A stretch of 64,000 bases of DNA from Streptomyces sp. CGMCC 4.7035 (GCF_031583065.1 NZ_CP134053.1:4154001-4218000); one strand, 5' to 3'; shown: positions 1-8,698, counted from the first letter of the stretch. The notes: generated by a model not told the origin, from the letters alone. Numbers and translations are program-made.

Positions 1-969
1 GTCCACGACCACGAGCCACCACACCCGGCCGTCGTGAGCGGCGAGCGTGCGCAGATTGAGCGTCGAGATGTCCGGGGTGCGCAGCACCTCGTCGAGCAGA
101 TGCGGTACGGGCAGCCCGAAGGGCCCGTCCACGCGGCCATGCCAGGTGGCGCCCAGACCGAGGGTGAACACCGGCCACACCAGGTTGGGCAGCCCCAGCA
201 GGACCACCGCCAACGTCTCGGCGGGGTGCCCGCGGGTGGCGGCCACCACCAGCGCGATGACGACGCCGAGGGCGACGTACGCGAGAAGCAGGGCCACCAT
301 GGCGTACGCGACGGGGCGGACCGACTCCTGGAAGCGCAGCAACCCTGCCGGGAGCGGGGCCCCGCGCGACACCAGCAGGGCGAGGACCAGCACACCCGCC
401 AGCCACAGCAGTCCGAACAGCACGGTGGGCGGCAGGTCCGTCGTGTAGCCGATCTTCGGTTCGACGCCGAACAGGCGGCCGATGTCGCCGATGGTTTCGT
501 CGCCCAGCGGGACCGGGAAGGTCTGGCGGGCCGCGAGCGCGAGCCCGACGAGCGCCAGCAGCCACAGGACGGCGATCCGGGCCGCCCAGCCCGCCAGTTC
601 GGGCGCGCCGGCGACGGCCCGATGCCGCAGCGGGCGAAGGAACCCCGCGGCGATCGCCAGCGCCCCGGCGAGCGCCACCGACAGCGGCATCACCGTCAGT
701 CCCGCCCGCGTGCCGGCGAGCTCGCCTGCGTCGCCCGCCAGCTTCACGGTGCCGCCGACCGCCACGACGACCGTGGCCACGACCACCCGGGGGAAGCCGT
801 TGTCGGGGATGCCGGTTCCGCCCGCCGCCCACAGTCCGAGCGCGGCGCACACACCCATGACGATCAGCCCGGCCAGCACCGTCACGGCGGCCTGGACCCA
901 GCCGTGCGGGGCGATGGGCGGGCCGCCGGTGCGGGCGACGGCCTGGTCGGACGAGGTCGGGGCGCTCAC
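1..969 (-). CDS. Streptophobe family integral membrane protein (C-terminus cut by window edge)
   Basis: The frame opens with GTG at 969 and runs off the left edge, leaving 323 visible residues. The translation is strongly hydrophobic, with at least six or seven likely membrane segments, for example AAVTVLAGLIVMGVCAALGL near the N-terminus and IAVLWLLALVGLALAA in the middle. Composition and layout match the streptomycete streptophobe family, large integral membrane proteins of unknown function often found near regulators. The assignment rests on recognition of this family pattern, not on a search. It is divergent from popR, with about 150 bases between the two starts. Function cannot be inferred beyond membrane location. 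Confidence 0.75.
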   Translation of the reverse strand, partial: MSAPTSSDQAVARTGGPPIAPHGWVQAAVTVLAGLIVMGVCAALGLWAAGGTGIPDNGFPRVVVATVVVAVGGTVKLAGDAGELAGTRAGLTVMPLSVALAGALAIAAGFLRPLRHRAVAGAPELAGWAARIAVLWLLALVGLALAARQTFPVPLGDETIGDIGRLFGVEPKIGYTTDLPPTVLFGLLWLAGVLVLALLVSRGAPLPAGLLRFQESVRPVAYAMVALLLAYVALGVVIALVVAATRGHPAETLAVVLLGLPNLVWPVFTLGLGATWHGRVDGPFGLPVPHLLDEVLRTPDISTLNLRTLAAHDGRVWWLVVVD

Positions 970-1123
970 GCTGCCACGCTAAGCAGCCCTCCCGCACTCC
1001 GCCCGCCGGGTGGGCCGACCGCGTCGGGAGGTGACCTTCCGCCACCACCTCGGCCGCGCGGAATTCACCCAGGGCGGAATGCCGCTCCCTTCCCGTGGCG
1101 CCCCGGATCCCTAGGCTGAAGGA

Positions 1124-1555
1124 GTGAGCAATCATGCGCCGAACGAAGCCCGCGTCATCCCCTTGCGCCACCGGACCGCGCCGCCCCGCACCGACGGGGC
1201 GAGCCGTGCCCCGCAGCAGCCGGCGCAGGCGCCACGGACCCCCGCCCCGAGGGAGCCCCTGTGGCGTGACCTCGTCGGTGACGCGCTGCGGCGCGAACGG
1301 CTCGCCCAGGAGCGCACGCTCAAGGACGTCGCCGAGGCGGCCCGTATCTCGATGCCGTACCTGTCCGAGGTGGAGCGCGGCCGCAAGGAGGCCTCCTCCG
1401 AGGTCCTGGCGGCCGCCGCCCAGGCCCTCGGACTCGGCCTCGCGGACCTGCTCTCGCTCGCCCAGGACGAGCTGGTACGGCACGCCCGGATCCGGACCGG
1501 CCGGGGCCGTACGTCGCCGACGGCGCAGTACGACGGTCTGTGCCTGGCCGCCTGA
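1124..1555 (+). CDS. popR: PopR-like XRE-family transcriptional activator of clpP3-clpP4
   Basis: A 143-residue protein with a disordered, proline-rich N-terminus (about residues 1-45) followed by a helix-turn-helix domain (about 50-115). The domain contains LKDVAEAARISMPYLSEVER, which resembles the Streptomyces ClgR/PopR group. It ends in Leu-Ala-Ala. In S. lividans, PopR activates clpP3-clpP4 and is degraded by Clp in a way that depends on its C-terminal alanines, and this tail fits that model. It is convergent with clpP4, with 36 bases between the stop codons, the expected neighbourhood. The GTG start at 1124 directly abuts a GAAGGAG-like ribosome site, which is unusually close, so a slightly different start is possible. 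The family assignment is confident; direct control of the neighbouring operon is inferred. Confidence 0.85.
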   Translation: MSNHAPNEARVIPLRHRTAPPRTDGASRAPQQPAQAPRTPAPREPLWRDLVGDALRRERLAQERTLKDVAEAARISMPYLSEVERGRKEASSEVLAAAAQALGLGLADLLSLAQDELVRHARIRTGRGRTSPTAQYDGLCLAA

Positions 1556-1591
1556 CGGGCTCGTGGACGTCCGGCGCCCGGCCCGCCAAAA

Positions 1592-2194
1592 TCAGACGAA
1601 AGCGAGCCGTCGGCTCAGCACCTCGTCGGCGAGCCCGTAGGCGACGGCCTCCTCGGCGGTGAACACCTTGTCCCGGTCCATGTCGGCGCGCAGGGTCGCC
1701 ACGTCGTGATGCGTGTGCCGGGACAGGACCTCCTCCACCTGGGAGCGGATGCGGACCATCTCCTTGGCCTGGAGGCTGAGGTCCGAGACCGTGCCCTGCC
1801 GTCCGCCGCTGGCCGGCTGGCCGAGCAGCACCCGGGCGTGCTGGAGCACGAACCGCCGCCCGGGGTCTCCGCCGGCCAGCAGCACCGCCGCGGTGGAGGC
1901 GGCCTGCCCGACGCAGAACGTGGAGATCGGGGCCTGCACGAACGTCATCGTGTCGTAGATCGCCATCAGTGAAGTGAACGATCCGCCGGGCGAGTTGAGG
2001 TAGATCGAGATCTCGTGTTCCGGGTTCGACGACTCCAGATGCAGCAGTTGCGCGATGACGACGTTCGCGACGCCGTCGTCGATCTCGGTGCCGAGGAAGA
2101 TGATCCGCTCGCTCAGCAGCCGGCTGAAGACGTCGTACGAACGCTCGCCCTGCGCGGTACGTTCGACGACGTACGGAACCGTGTACGACCCCAT
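1592..2194 (-). CDS. clpP4: ClpP-family serine protease subunit, ClpP4-like, catalytic His replaced by Gly
   Basis: A 200-residue ClpP fold protein, normal length for the family. The core motifs are present: [11 protein letters not shown] near 65-75, the nucleophile-region GQAAS (Ser100) and the [11 protein letters not shown] acid motif (Asp175). The position that is normally the catalytic histidine, in the MMHQP-type motif, reads VLLGQP, so Gly125 (codon 1820-1822) replaces His. The subunit is therefore probably unable to form a complete triad alone and may serve structurally or regulatorily in a mixed ring with ClpP3. The start is ATG 2194, one base after the clpP3 stop (TGAC-ATG), which implies translational coupling. 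Operon order (clpP3 then clpP4) and the neighbouring popR support the name. Confidence 0.88.
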   Translation of the reverse strand: MGSYTVPYVVERTAQGERSYDVFSRLLSERIIFLGTEIDDGVANVVIAQLLHLESSNPEHEISIYLNSPGGSFTSLMAIYDTMTFVQAPISTFCVGQAASTAAVLLAGGDPGRRFVLQHARVLLGQPASGGRQGTVSDLSLQAKEMVRIRSQVEEVLSRHTHHDVATLRADMDRDKVFTAEEAVAYGLADEVLSRRLAFV

Positions 2195-2195
2195 G

Positions 2196-2843
2196 TCACA
2201 ACCCCATCCGTCGGCGCGAGGCGGCCGGGCGGACGTCGGCGAGCGACTCCAAGACCCGGTCCACCATCCCGTACTCCCTGGCCTGCTCGGCCGTGAACCA
2301 GCGGTCCCGGTCGCCGTCGCGCGAGATCGTCTCCTCGCTCTGCCCGGTGTGCTCCGCGGTGATCCGCTCGATGGCCTTCTTGGTGAACTCCAGGTTCTCC
2401 GCCTGGATCTCGATGTCGGCGGTGGTGCCACCGATACCTGCCGACGGCTGGTGCATCATGACCCGCGCGTTCGGCAGCGCGAACCGCTTGCCGCGCGTTC
2501 CCACCGTGAGCAGGAACTGGCCCATGCTGGCGGCGAACCCCATGACCAGCGTCGACACATCGTTCGGGATGAGCCGCATGGTGTCGTAGATGGCGAGCCC
2601 CGCGGTGACTGACCCACCGGGGCTGTTGATGTACAGGCTGATGTCGGTGCGCGGATCCTCCGCCGACAGCAGGAGCAGTTGCGCGCACACGCGATGGGCC
2701 GACACCTCGTCGACCTGGGTGCCCAGGAACACGATCCGCTGGGCCAGCAGTTGCGCGGCCAGATGGTCGTCGAACCGGCTGGGCGGCGTGTCGCCCTCCT
2801 CCGCACGGGGCGAGAGCGTGGTGAGTTGAGGCAGTGGAGTCAT
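2196..2843 (-). CDS. clpP3: ATP-dependent Clp protease proteolytic subunit ClpP3
   Basis: A 215-residue ClpP serine peptidase that would form barrel-shaped proteolytic rings with a Clp ATPase in the cytoplasm. The whole triad is visible: Ser106 in GFAASMGQ, His131 in MMHQPSAG and Asp180 in [12 protein letters not shown]. The start at ATG 2843 is chosen because AAGGAG lies at the right distance; an upstream in-frame extension to 2939 lacks one and would run through the putative PopR boxes. It is the first gene of the clpP3-clpP4 pair. In Streptomyces this pair is normally silent and switches on through PopR when ClpP1 is missing. Confidence 0.9.
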   Translation of the reverse strand: MTPLPQLTTLSPRAEEGDTPPSRFDDHLAAQLLAQRIVFLGTQVDEVSAHRVCAQLLLLSAEDPRTDISLYINSPGGSVTAGLAIYDTMRLIPNDVSTLVMGFAASMGQFLLTVGTRGKRFALPNARVMMHQPSAGIGGTTADIEIQAENLEFTKKAIERITAEHTGQSEETISRDGDRDRWFTAEQAREYGMVDRVLESLADVRPAASRRRMGL

Positions 2844-2915
2844 CGGGTCTCCTTGTCGCAGGCACGGATGCCGTTGACTCCACTCTTGACCTCGGACGAT
2901 CGCCGGATGCGGATT

Positions 2916-2947
2916 CTCTGCCCGCCGCAGATTCGCCACGGGCAGAG
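2916..2947 (-). promoter_or_regulatory. Putative tandem PopR boxes upstream of clpP3
   Basis: Two 7-3-7 palindrome-like elements overlap by two bases: CTCTGCC-CGC-CGCAGAT at 2916-2932 and ATTCGCC-ACG-GGCAGAG at 2931-2947, with centres 15 bases apart. Together the outer halves make an exact CTCTGCCC/GGGCAGAG inverted repeat. This resembles the PopR motif as I remember it from S. lividans (TTCTGCC-N3-GGCAGAA, in tandem). The element lies about 73-104 bases upstream of the clpP3 start, a suitable position for an activator. The match is by eye; binding is inferred. Confidence 0.6.
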
Positions 2948-2965
2948 CGTGGGATCAGTCCCGGG

Positions 2966-4174
2966 TCAGCCCTTTTCGCGCAGCTGCCGGAAGAACGCCC
3001 GTACGTCGTCCACCAGCAGGTCCGGCTCCTCCATGGCCGCGAAGTGACCACCCCGGTCGAACTCGGTCCACCGCACGATGTTCTCCGTCCGCTCCGCCTT
3101 GTGCCGCAGCGGGATCTGGATCTCGGCGGGGAAGACCGCCAGTGCGGTCGGCGCCGTGGACGGCGCGGCGGGTGCGGCGGCACGCCCTGCGGCGTGCGCC
3201 CGCTCGTAGTAGATCCGGGCCGACGAACCGGCGGTCCCGGTCAGCCAGTACAACATCACGTTCGTCAGCAACCGGTCCCGGTCGACGGCCTCCTCGGGCA
3301 GCTCATCCGAGTCCGTCCACTCCCGGAACTTCTCGATGATCCAGGCGAGTTGACCGACGGGCGAGTCCGTGAGCGCATACGCCAGGGTCTGCGGCCGGGT
3401 GGAGTGCAGCAGGGCGTACGCCGACGCGTCACCCGACCACGCGGACCAGCGGCGCCACGAGGTGAGCGTGCGCTCCTGCTCCTCGGCGCCGAGCGCGGCC
3501 AGCTCCTCGTCGGTGGGCTCGCTCGTCGCCTGGGCGCCCGGCAGCAGGTTGAGGTGGACGCCGGTCACCCGGTCGGGGTGGGCGCGGCCCAGCTCACGGG
3601 AGATCATCGCGCCCCAGTCACCGCCCTGCGCGCCGAAGCGCCGGTAGCCGAGCCGGTCCATCAGCTCCACCCACGCGTCCGCCATCCGGCCCGCCTCCCA
3701 GCCGGTGTCCCGCGTGGGCCCGGACAGCCCGAAGCCCGGAATGCTCGGCACCACGACGTGGAACGCGTCCGCGGGATCGCCGCCGTGCGCGGCCGGATCG
3801 GTGAGCGGCCCCACGACGTCGAGGAACTCCACGATCGAGCCGGGCCAGCCATGGGTGATGACCAGCGGGGTGGCGTCCGGCTGAGGGGAACGGATGTGGG
3901 CGAAGTGGAGGTGCGCCCCGTCGATCTCCGTCGTGAACTGCGGCCACTCGTTCAGCCGCGCCTCGGCGGCCCGCCAGTCGTAGTCGTGGCGCCAGTACCG
4001 TACGAGTTCGCGCAGGTAGTCGCGGGAGACCCCGTACGCCCATCCCACGCCCGGCAGCTCGTCGGGCCAGCGGGTGCGGTCGAGGCGGTCGTGGAGATCG
4101 TCGAGGTCGCTCTGGGGGATCGCGAGACGGAAGGGCCGGATGCTCTCGTGGGGCGATGACGTCATGGTCGGCAT
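2966..4174 (-). CDS. Epoxide hydrolase, alpha/beta hydrolase fold with N-terminal EHN domain
   Basis: A 402-residue protein with the epoxide hydrolase N-terminal (EHN) domain in about the first 100 residues, followed by an alpha/beta hydrolase domain. It shows the oxyanion motif HGWPG at 108-112, the nucleophile Asp186 in GGDWGA and a C-terminal catalytic histidine in DRGGHFAAMEEP. Such enzymes open epoxides to diols in the cytoplasm, for example in detoxification or secondary metabolism. The start is ATG 4174; a second in-frame ATG at 4165 is equally possible because neither has a convincing ribosome site. It sits upstream of clpP3 on the same strand but is separated from it by the putative PopR boxes, so it probably forms its own unit. 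Confidence 0.88.
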   Translation of the reverse strand: MPTMTSSPHESIRPFRLAIPQSDLDDLHDRLDRTRWPDELPGVGWAYGVSRDYLRELVRYWRHDYDWRAAEARLNEWPQFTTEIDGAHLHFAHIRSPQPDATPLVITHGWPGSIVEFLDVVGPLTDPAAHGGDPADAFHVVVPSIPGFGLSGPTRDTGWEAGRMADAWVELMDRLGYRRFGAQGGDWGAMISRELGRAHPDRVTGVHLNLLPGAQATSEPTDEELAALGAEEQERTLTSWRRWSAWSGDASAYALLHSTRPQTLAYALTDSPVGQLAWIIEKFREWTDSDELPEEAVDRDRLLTNVMLYWLTGTAGSSARIYYERAHAAGRAAAPAAPSTAPTALAVFPAEIQIPLRHKAERTENIVRWTEFDRGGHFAAMEEPDLLVDDVRAFFRQLREKG

Positions 4175-4287
4175 GCTAGTTCGGTCGGTGGTGCCGCCAT
4201 CCGGATCAATCTCCGCCCCGGCCGATGAGTTTCGGCGCGAGGATCGGTCGACACAGGTGACCGCGTCCCACGCTCCAGGAGGTACTC

Positions 4288-4770
4288 ATGGCCACCGAAG
4301 GATTCACCACCTGTCTCTGGTTCGACGGCCGGGCCGAGGAGGCCGCGCACTACTACGTCTCGATCTTCAAGAACTCCAGCATCGGGCGGATCGGCCGCTA
4401 CACCGAGGCCGGACCGGGCCCCGCCGGTTCCGTGATCGCCGTCGACTTCGTGGCCAACGGCCATAAGTTCGTGGCGCTGAACGGCGGTCCGCAGTTCACG
4501 TTCAACGAGGCGATCTCCTTCCAGATCTACTGCGAGAACCAGGAGGAGATCGACTACTACTGGAACAAGCTCACCGAGGGCGGCGGTCAGCCGGGCCCCT
4601 GCGGTTGGCTCAAGGACAAGTACGGCGTGTCCTGGCAGGTCATCCCGGACGGGCTCATCGACATGATCGGCGACCCCGACCCCGAGAAGGCGGCCCGCAC
4701 CACGCGGGCGATGCTCGCGATGGGCAAGCTGGACATCGCCGCCCTGGAGAAGGCGTACGCGGGTGAGTAG
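4288..4770 (+). CDS. VOC/PhnB-like protein (3-demethylubiquinone methyltransferase-like fold)
   Basis: A 160-residue protein of the vicinal oxygen chelate superfamily, PhnB-like branch. The opening TTCLWFDGRAEEAAHYYVSI and the later YGVSWQVIP stretch are characteristic of these proteins, which are often labelled 3-demethylubiquinone-9 3-methyltransferase domain proteins although no methyltransfer is proven. It is a single gene with an excellent ribosome site (CAGGAGG, about six bases before ATG 4288). It converges on the GH127 remnant with a hairpin between the ends. The substrate is unknown. Confidence 0.88.
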   Translation: MATEGFTTCLWFDGRAEEAAHYYVSIFKNSSIGRIGRYTEAGPGPAGSVIAVDFVANGHKFVALNGGPQFTFNEAISFQIYCENQEEIDYYWNKLTEGGGQPGPCGWLKDKYGVSWQVIPDGLIDMIGDPDPEKAARTTRAMLAMGKLDIAALEKAYAGE

Positions 4771-4784
4771 CGGCGGACGGGCAC

Positions 4785-4816
4785 GGCCGGCCCGCCCTTG
4801 ACGGGGCGAGCCGGCC
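4785..4816. terminator. Bidirectional hairpin terminator
   Basis: An inverted repeat with outer arms GGCCGGC (4785-4791) and GCCGGCC (4810-4816), plus inner CGCCC/GGGCG pairing around a short TTGAC-type loop. It lies between the convergent ends of the VOC gene and the GH127 remnant. There is no T-run, as usual for Streptomyces. Confidence 0.6.
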
Positions 4817-4822
4817 GCCCGG

Positions 4823-5883
4823 CTACGCGGAGGCCGGCTGTGCCAGTGTCGCCACCTCGGCGGCACTCAGCGTCCGCCCGAACACCCGGAAGTCGTCGAC
4901 GGCCCCCTTCAGATACGGGTCGGCGTACTGCGACCTGCCGATGTATCCGGCGCGGATGTGGTTGCCGAAGTGACGCGGTTCCACGGTCACGCGCGCGTTG
5001 CGGCCCGCCTCCGTGCCGTCCACGTACAGGACGGCGGTGCCGTCGCCGTACGTCACCGCCACGTGCACCCAGCGGTCGCTCGGCAGCGGGGTGGTATCGA
5101 TGCGCTGTTCGGCGCCCGCGCCCCCGGCGGTGATGGAGTACCGAAGCGTGCCGTCACCGCTGAGCGGGGTCAGGAACATGTTGGCGGTGACGCCGGTGCC
5201 GAGGTCGAAGATCCGGCTCCAGGCGCCCGGTTGCCCGTCCAGTCCGACCCAGGCGGCGATCGAGTACGCGGAGGCGCCCGCCAGCAGGTCCTCGGCGAGG
5301 GCCACATGGCCGTCGGTGCCGTCGAGGGCGACCGCCCCGTCGATCCGGCCGGACGGCGACCAGACGGCGCGGCCCACGAGTCGGGCCGTCTTGCCGTTGC
5401 CCGTCGCGTCCGCCGCCGTGGTGCCGGACGTCTCGTCGAAACGGTGCCAGGCCGCGAACTGCGGGGGAGGGGAGGGCGGTTCGCCGGTGAGCCAGTACAC
5501 GGTGTAGTGCTGGTGGTGCACGCGGGCGATCGGCAGCAGCGCGACCTCCTCGCCGTCGGCGCGCGCGGTGAAGCGGAGCGTGTTCGCGGACTCCTGGCGG
5601 ACGGAGGCCACCTCCAGCCGGGGCAGCCATGGATCGGCCCTGTCGCCGTACGCCCCCGCCAGGACGACCGGGCCGTGCAGCACCGCCTGTACGTCGGGGT
5701 CGTCCGGGGTGGCTTCGACGACCGTGCGCATCGGCAGTGTCACTTCGAGACGGTCCCCGGTGCGCCAGGTGCGCTCCAGCGTCAGCCAACTGCCGGGCTC
5801 CGTCCGCCCAGGCCGGGATGCGGACCTGGAGCCGGTGCGCGGCCCTTCCAACGGTGTGCGGATGCGAGGACCGGCCGTCAGGA
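4823..5883 (-). pseudogene. Remnant of a GH127-like glycosidase with C-terminal LamG domain
   Basis: The surviving frame encodes the C-terminal part of a DUF1680/GH127 (beta-L-arabinofuranosidase-like) enzyme, including LTLERTWRTGDRLEVTLPM and VLHGPVVLAG. A complete LamG/concanavalin-type carbohydrate-binding domain follows (from about AAWHRFDETSGTTAAD to the TAG at 4823). The N-terminal catalytic region is absent. Just upstream, another frame (about 5815-5880) reads HRLQVRIPAWADGA, the typical GH127 segment that should precede the surviving part. This shows both a frame change and a short internal deletion near 5810-5820. No ribosome site or credible start was found. The remnant begins right after the SGNH gene stop, so a deletion probably joined the two. 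Confidence 0.75.
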
Positions 5884-5885
5884 AC

Positions 5886-6791
5886 TCACCGTACCTGCGC
5901 CGCGATCGTCCGGGTGATCTCCTGTGCGATGCGCAGGATGCCCGGCGAGCGGACCGGACACGGCTTGGGCGTCGATGTCGTCGGGGCGAGGCAGAAGTGC
6001 AGATAGTCGTCGTCGCGGTGCAGGGCGGTGCGGTCGCGGGCCGGCTGGGTGCAGTACGCCGGGTGCTCGTGCTCGTACGCGGTGCACGGCAGGTACTGCG
6101 CCCAGGTGTAGCGGCCCGAGGCCGGGCTGACGGTGCCTCCCGCGTCGGAGACGAGATCGCCCGAGGAGCGCGCCTGCTGCTCGTACATCTCGTTGACGCG
6201 CCGGACCCGGTCGGGGGTGATCGGATCCGGCCCCTGCAATACCCAGACGATCCTGGGCCGTCGGGTGCCGCCCGCCGCGGCGATCTGCTGGGTGAGACGC
6301 GCCGCGTCGGCCGCGTACCGGGTGAAGTACCTGGCCCGCGCCGCGGCGTAGGTGATCCCGTCCATGCAGGGCGTGTAGCCCCAGGAGTTGCCCCAGAACT
6401 GGAGCACCACGAAGTCCGGGTGCGTCGCACGTACCAGCGCGGCCGCCTTGTCCGCGGCCGGCACGAGCGATCGCTGCGCGCCGCCCTCCAGGTAGTCGCA
6501 CAGGGTGGTGCCCGAGTACGGGGCGCTCGTGTACCTCGCGCGCAGGTCGCTCGTCAGCGTCTGGCCCAGCACCTTCTGGCTTTCCATCGCGAGCGAGTCG
6601 CCCAGATACAGCACGGTGGGAGGCTGGGCAGGGGCGGCGCTCGGCGTGGACACCGCTCGCTGACGCGTCGTCGGCGAGGCCCCGGAGACCTTGGGCGCGG
6701 GGGGAGCCGCCTCGGGCCCGGACGTCGGATCCCCGCACGCGCCGAGCAGCAGCCCGGCCATCAGCACCCCCACGATCCACGGCTTCCGCAT
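5886..6791 (-). CDS. SGNH/GDSL-type hydrolase lipoprotein
   Basis: A 301-residue secreted esterase/acyltransferase-like protein. The start at ATG 6791 gives a classical lipoprotein signal, MRKPWIVGVLMAGLLLGACG with lipobox LGAC, and has a GGGAG site about eight bases upstream. A longer frame beginning at 6848 is therefore rejected. A proline/serine-rich linker (about 25-55) is followed by the SGNH block I motif YLGDSLAMES. FWGNSWG supplies the Asn block and DDDYLHFC the catalytic Asp/His block. Several cysteines in the domain could form disulfides outside the membrane. Proteins of this type act on surface polysaccharides or acyl groups; the substrate is unknown. Confidence 0.85.
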   Translation of the reverse strand: MRKPWIVGVLMAGLLLGACGDPTSGPEAAPPAPKVSGASPTTRQRAVSTPSAAPAQPPTVLYLGDSLAMESQKVLGQTLTSDLRARYTSAPYSGTTLCDYLEGGAQRSLVPAADKAAALVRATHPDFVVLQFWGNSWGYTPCMDGITYAAARARYFTRYAADAARLTQQIAAAGGTRRPRIVWVLQGPDPITPDRVRRVNEMYEQQARSSGDLVSDAGGTVSPASGRYTWAQYLPCTAYEHEHPAYCTQPARDRTALHRDDDYLHFCLAPTTSTPKPCPVRSPGILRIAQEITRTIAAQVR

Positions 6792-6892
6792 GCCGCAACT
6801 CCCGCCCCGACCGCCGAAAGGGCTCCCCAGGCAAGCACAGCAGGGCATACGAGGGAAGACGTAGGACGGCCGTGATGCCTTTCCAAGGAGAA

Positions 6893-6922
6893 GGGCCGCC
6901 GTCTCCCTGAGGACGGCGGCCC
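6893..6922 (-). terminator. Hairpin terminator downstream of the MFS gene
   Basis: A perfect 11-bp stem: GGGCCGCCGTC (6893-6903) pairs with GACGGCGGCCC (6912-6922) around an 8-base loop. It lies 20 bases beyond the MFS stop codon on the minus strand and upstream of the SGNH gene. Confidence 0.7.
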
Positions 6923-6941
6923 CTCGGCCTCGGATCAGTGA

Positions 6942-8441
6942 TTACATGTGGACGACCTGCGCGCCCTCGGGGTCGGGCTGGTGCGCGCCGCGGCGGTAGA
7001 GCAGGAGCGCGATGACCGCGCCCGCGGCGAACAGGCCCGCGGACCACCAGAAGGCGGTGGTGTAGCTCTCGATGGTCGCCTGCGCCTGGACCAGCTTGCT
7101 GGTCGCGTCCTTCCCGGCCAGGTAGTCGCTCGCGGCGCTCGCGGCCAGCGTGTTCAGCAGCGCCGTTCCGATCGAACCGCCCACCTGCTGCATCGCGTTG
7201 ACCGTCGCGGAGGCGACACCCGCGTCCTCGGCCGCCACCCCGCCGGTGGCGAGCTGCATGGCCGAGGGCATCACCAGGCCGAGGCCCAGGCCGATCACGA
7301 CCAGCTGCGGCAGCACCCCGCTCGCGTAGTGCGTGTCGAGCCCGATACCGGTCAGCCAGGCCATGCCGGCCACGGCGACGGCGAAGCCCAGCGGGATGAC
7401 CGCCTTCGGTCCGATCCGTGGCAGCAGCACCGTGGTGCCGAGCTGCGCCGTCACCATCAGCGCGCCGACCATCGGCAGGAACGCCACACCGGTCTTCGTC
7501 GGGCTGAAGCCGAGGTTCAGCTGCAGGTAGTACGTGAGGAACAGGAACACGCCGAACATGCCACCGCCGCTGATCAGGACGGCGAGGAACGAGGCCGCGC
7601 GGTTGCGGTCGAGCAGGACGCGCAGCGGCAGCAGCGGGTGTGCGGCGCGGGTCTGCCACCAGGAGAAGGCCACGAGCAGCAGACCGCCCGCGATCAGGAA
7701 GCCCCAGGTCTGCGGCGAGTCCCAGTCGTGCGTCTCCGCGTTGGAGAAGCCGTAGACCAGGGAGAAGAGGCCTCCGGCGACCAGTACGGTGCCAGGTACG
7801 TCGAGCTTGGAGTTCGCGGCGTCGCGGTGGTTGCCGAGCAGTATCCAGCCGCCCGCGAAGGCGACGACGGCGATGGCCACGTTGACATACAGCGTCCAGC
7901 GCCAGTCGAGCGCGTCGGTGAGGAGGCCGCCGAGCAGCAGGCCGACCGCACCGCCGGCACCGGCGATCGCGCCGTAGACGCTGAAGGCCCGCGCCCGCTC
8001 ACGGGCGTCCGTGAACGTCGTGTTCAGCAGCGACAGCGCGGCCGGCGCGAGCAGCGCGCCGAAGACGCCCTGCAGGGCGCGGGCGGCGACCAGCATGCCG
8101 AAGCCCGTCGCGGCACCGCCGAGCGCGGAGGCCACCGCGAATCCGACGACGCCGACGAGGAAGGCGGGCTTGCGCCCGAACAGATCCGCGATCCGTCCGC
8201 CGAGCAGCAGCAGCGAGGCGAAGGCCAGCGCGTACGCGGTGACGATCCACTGCCGGTTGCCGTCCGAGAAGCCCAGGTCCGCCTGGGCGGACGGCAGGGC
8301 GATGTTCACGATGGTGGCGTCCAGCACCACCATCAGCTGCGCGATCGCGATGATCGCGAGGATCCACCACCGCTTCGGCGAGGCCGGAGCAGGTGCGTCC
8401 AGGTCGCCCGCGAGGGGGCTGTCCTTCACCGTCTGGGTCAT
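6942..8441 (-). CDS. MFS transporter, DHA2 (EmrB/QacA) drug-exporter family
   Basis: About 499 residues with fourteen predicted membrane segments, the DHA2 pattern. Early motifs are LMVVLDATIVNIALP in the first helix and GGRIADLFGRKPAF, the family loop 2-3 motif. Members expel drugs or metabolites using the proton gradient. ATG 8441 is preferred over GTG 8453 because GGAG lies about 11 bases before it and nothing suitable precedes the GTG. The region between this gene and the divergent SRPBCC gene carries three operator-like palindromes, so repression by a TetR-type regulator encoded elsewhere is likely. No regulator gene is adjacent. Confidence 0.92.
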   Translation of the reverse strand: MTQTVKDSPLAGDLDAPAPASPKRWWILAIIAIAQLMVVLDATIVNIALPSAQADLGFSDGNRQWIVTAYALAFASLLLLGGRIADLFGRKPAFLVGVVGFAVASALGGAATGFGMLVAARALQGVFGALLAPAALSLLNTTFTDARERARAFSVYGAIAGAGGAVGLLLGGLLTDALDWRWTLYVNVAIAVVAFAGGWILLGNHRDAANSKLDVPGTVLVAGGLFSLVYGFSNAETHDWDSPQTWGFLIAGGLLLVAFSWWQTRAAHPLLPLRVLLDRNRAASFLAVLISGGGMFGVFLFLTYYLQLNLGFSPTKTGVAFLPMVGALMVTAQLGTTVLLPRIGPKAVIPLGFAVAVAGMAWLTGIGLDTHYASGVLPQLVVIGLGLGLVMPSAMQLATGGVAAEDAGVASATVNAMQQVGGSIGTALLNTLAASAASDYLAGKDATSKLVQAQATIESYTTAFWWSAGLFAAGAVIALLLYRRGAHQPDPEGAQVVHM

Positions 8442-8473
8442 CGGAGAAACCACTCCAGGGAAAGTCGTCCGGG

Positions 8474-8546
8474 TTACGAGTTCGTAAACGAAACCGTTTC
8501 GTACACCTGGAGCCTAAACCTGTTCCCGCGAAACGGCAACGTTTCG
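8474..8546. promoter_or_regulatory. Cluster of three palindromic operator-like sites
   Basis: Between the MFS gene and the SRPBCC gene are three dyads: TTACGA-GT-TCGTAA (8474-8487), ACGAAA-CCG-TTTCGT (8488-8502) and CGAAACG-GCAA-CGTTTCG (8529-8546). The first two abut, and the last two share the CGAAAC/GTTTCG core. The cluster begins 33 bases upstream of the MFS start. This is typical of TetR-type repressor operators. The rest of 8454-8698 holds no recognisable gene. Confidence 0.55.
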
Positions 8547-8698
8547 ATGGATGGGTGTCGTGGATCACGCGGCCGGCCGGTGTCGTGCCGATCCTGGAGC
8601 GGCCCCGGCCCGTCGGTGAGATCGTCGAGGTGTGCGGCCCCGGCCGGCCGAGCGCGTCGAACGACACCGACGAACCCACCGCGAAGGACTGATCCACC

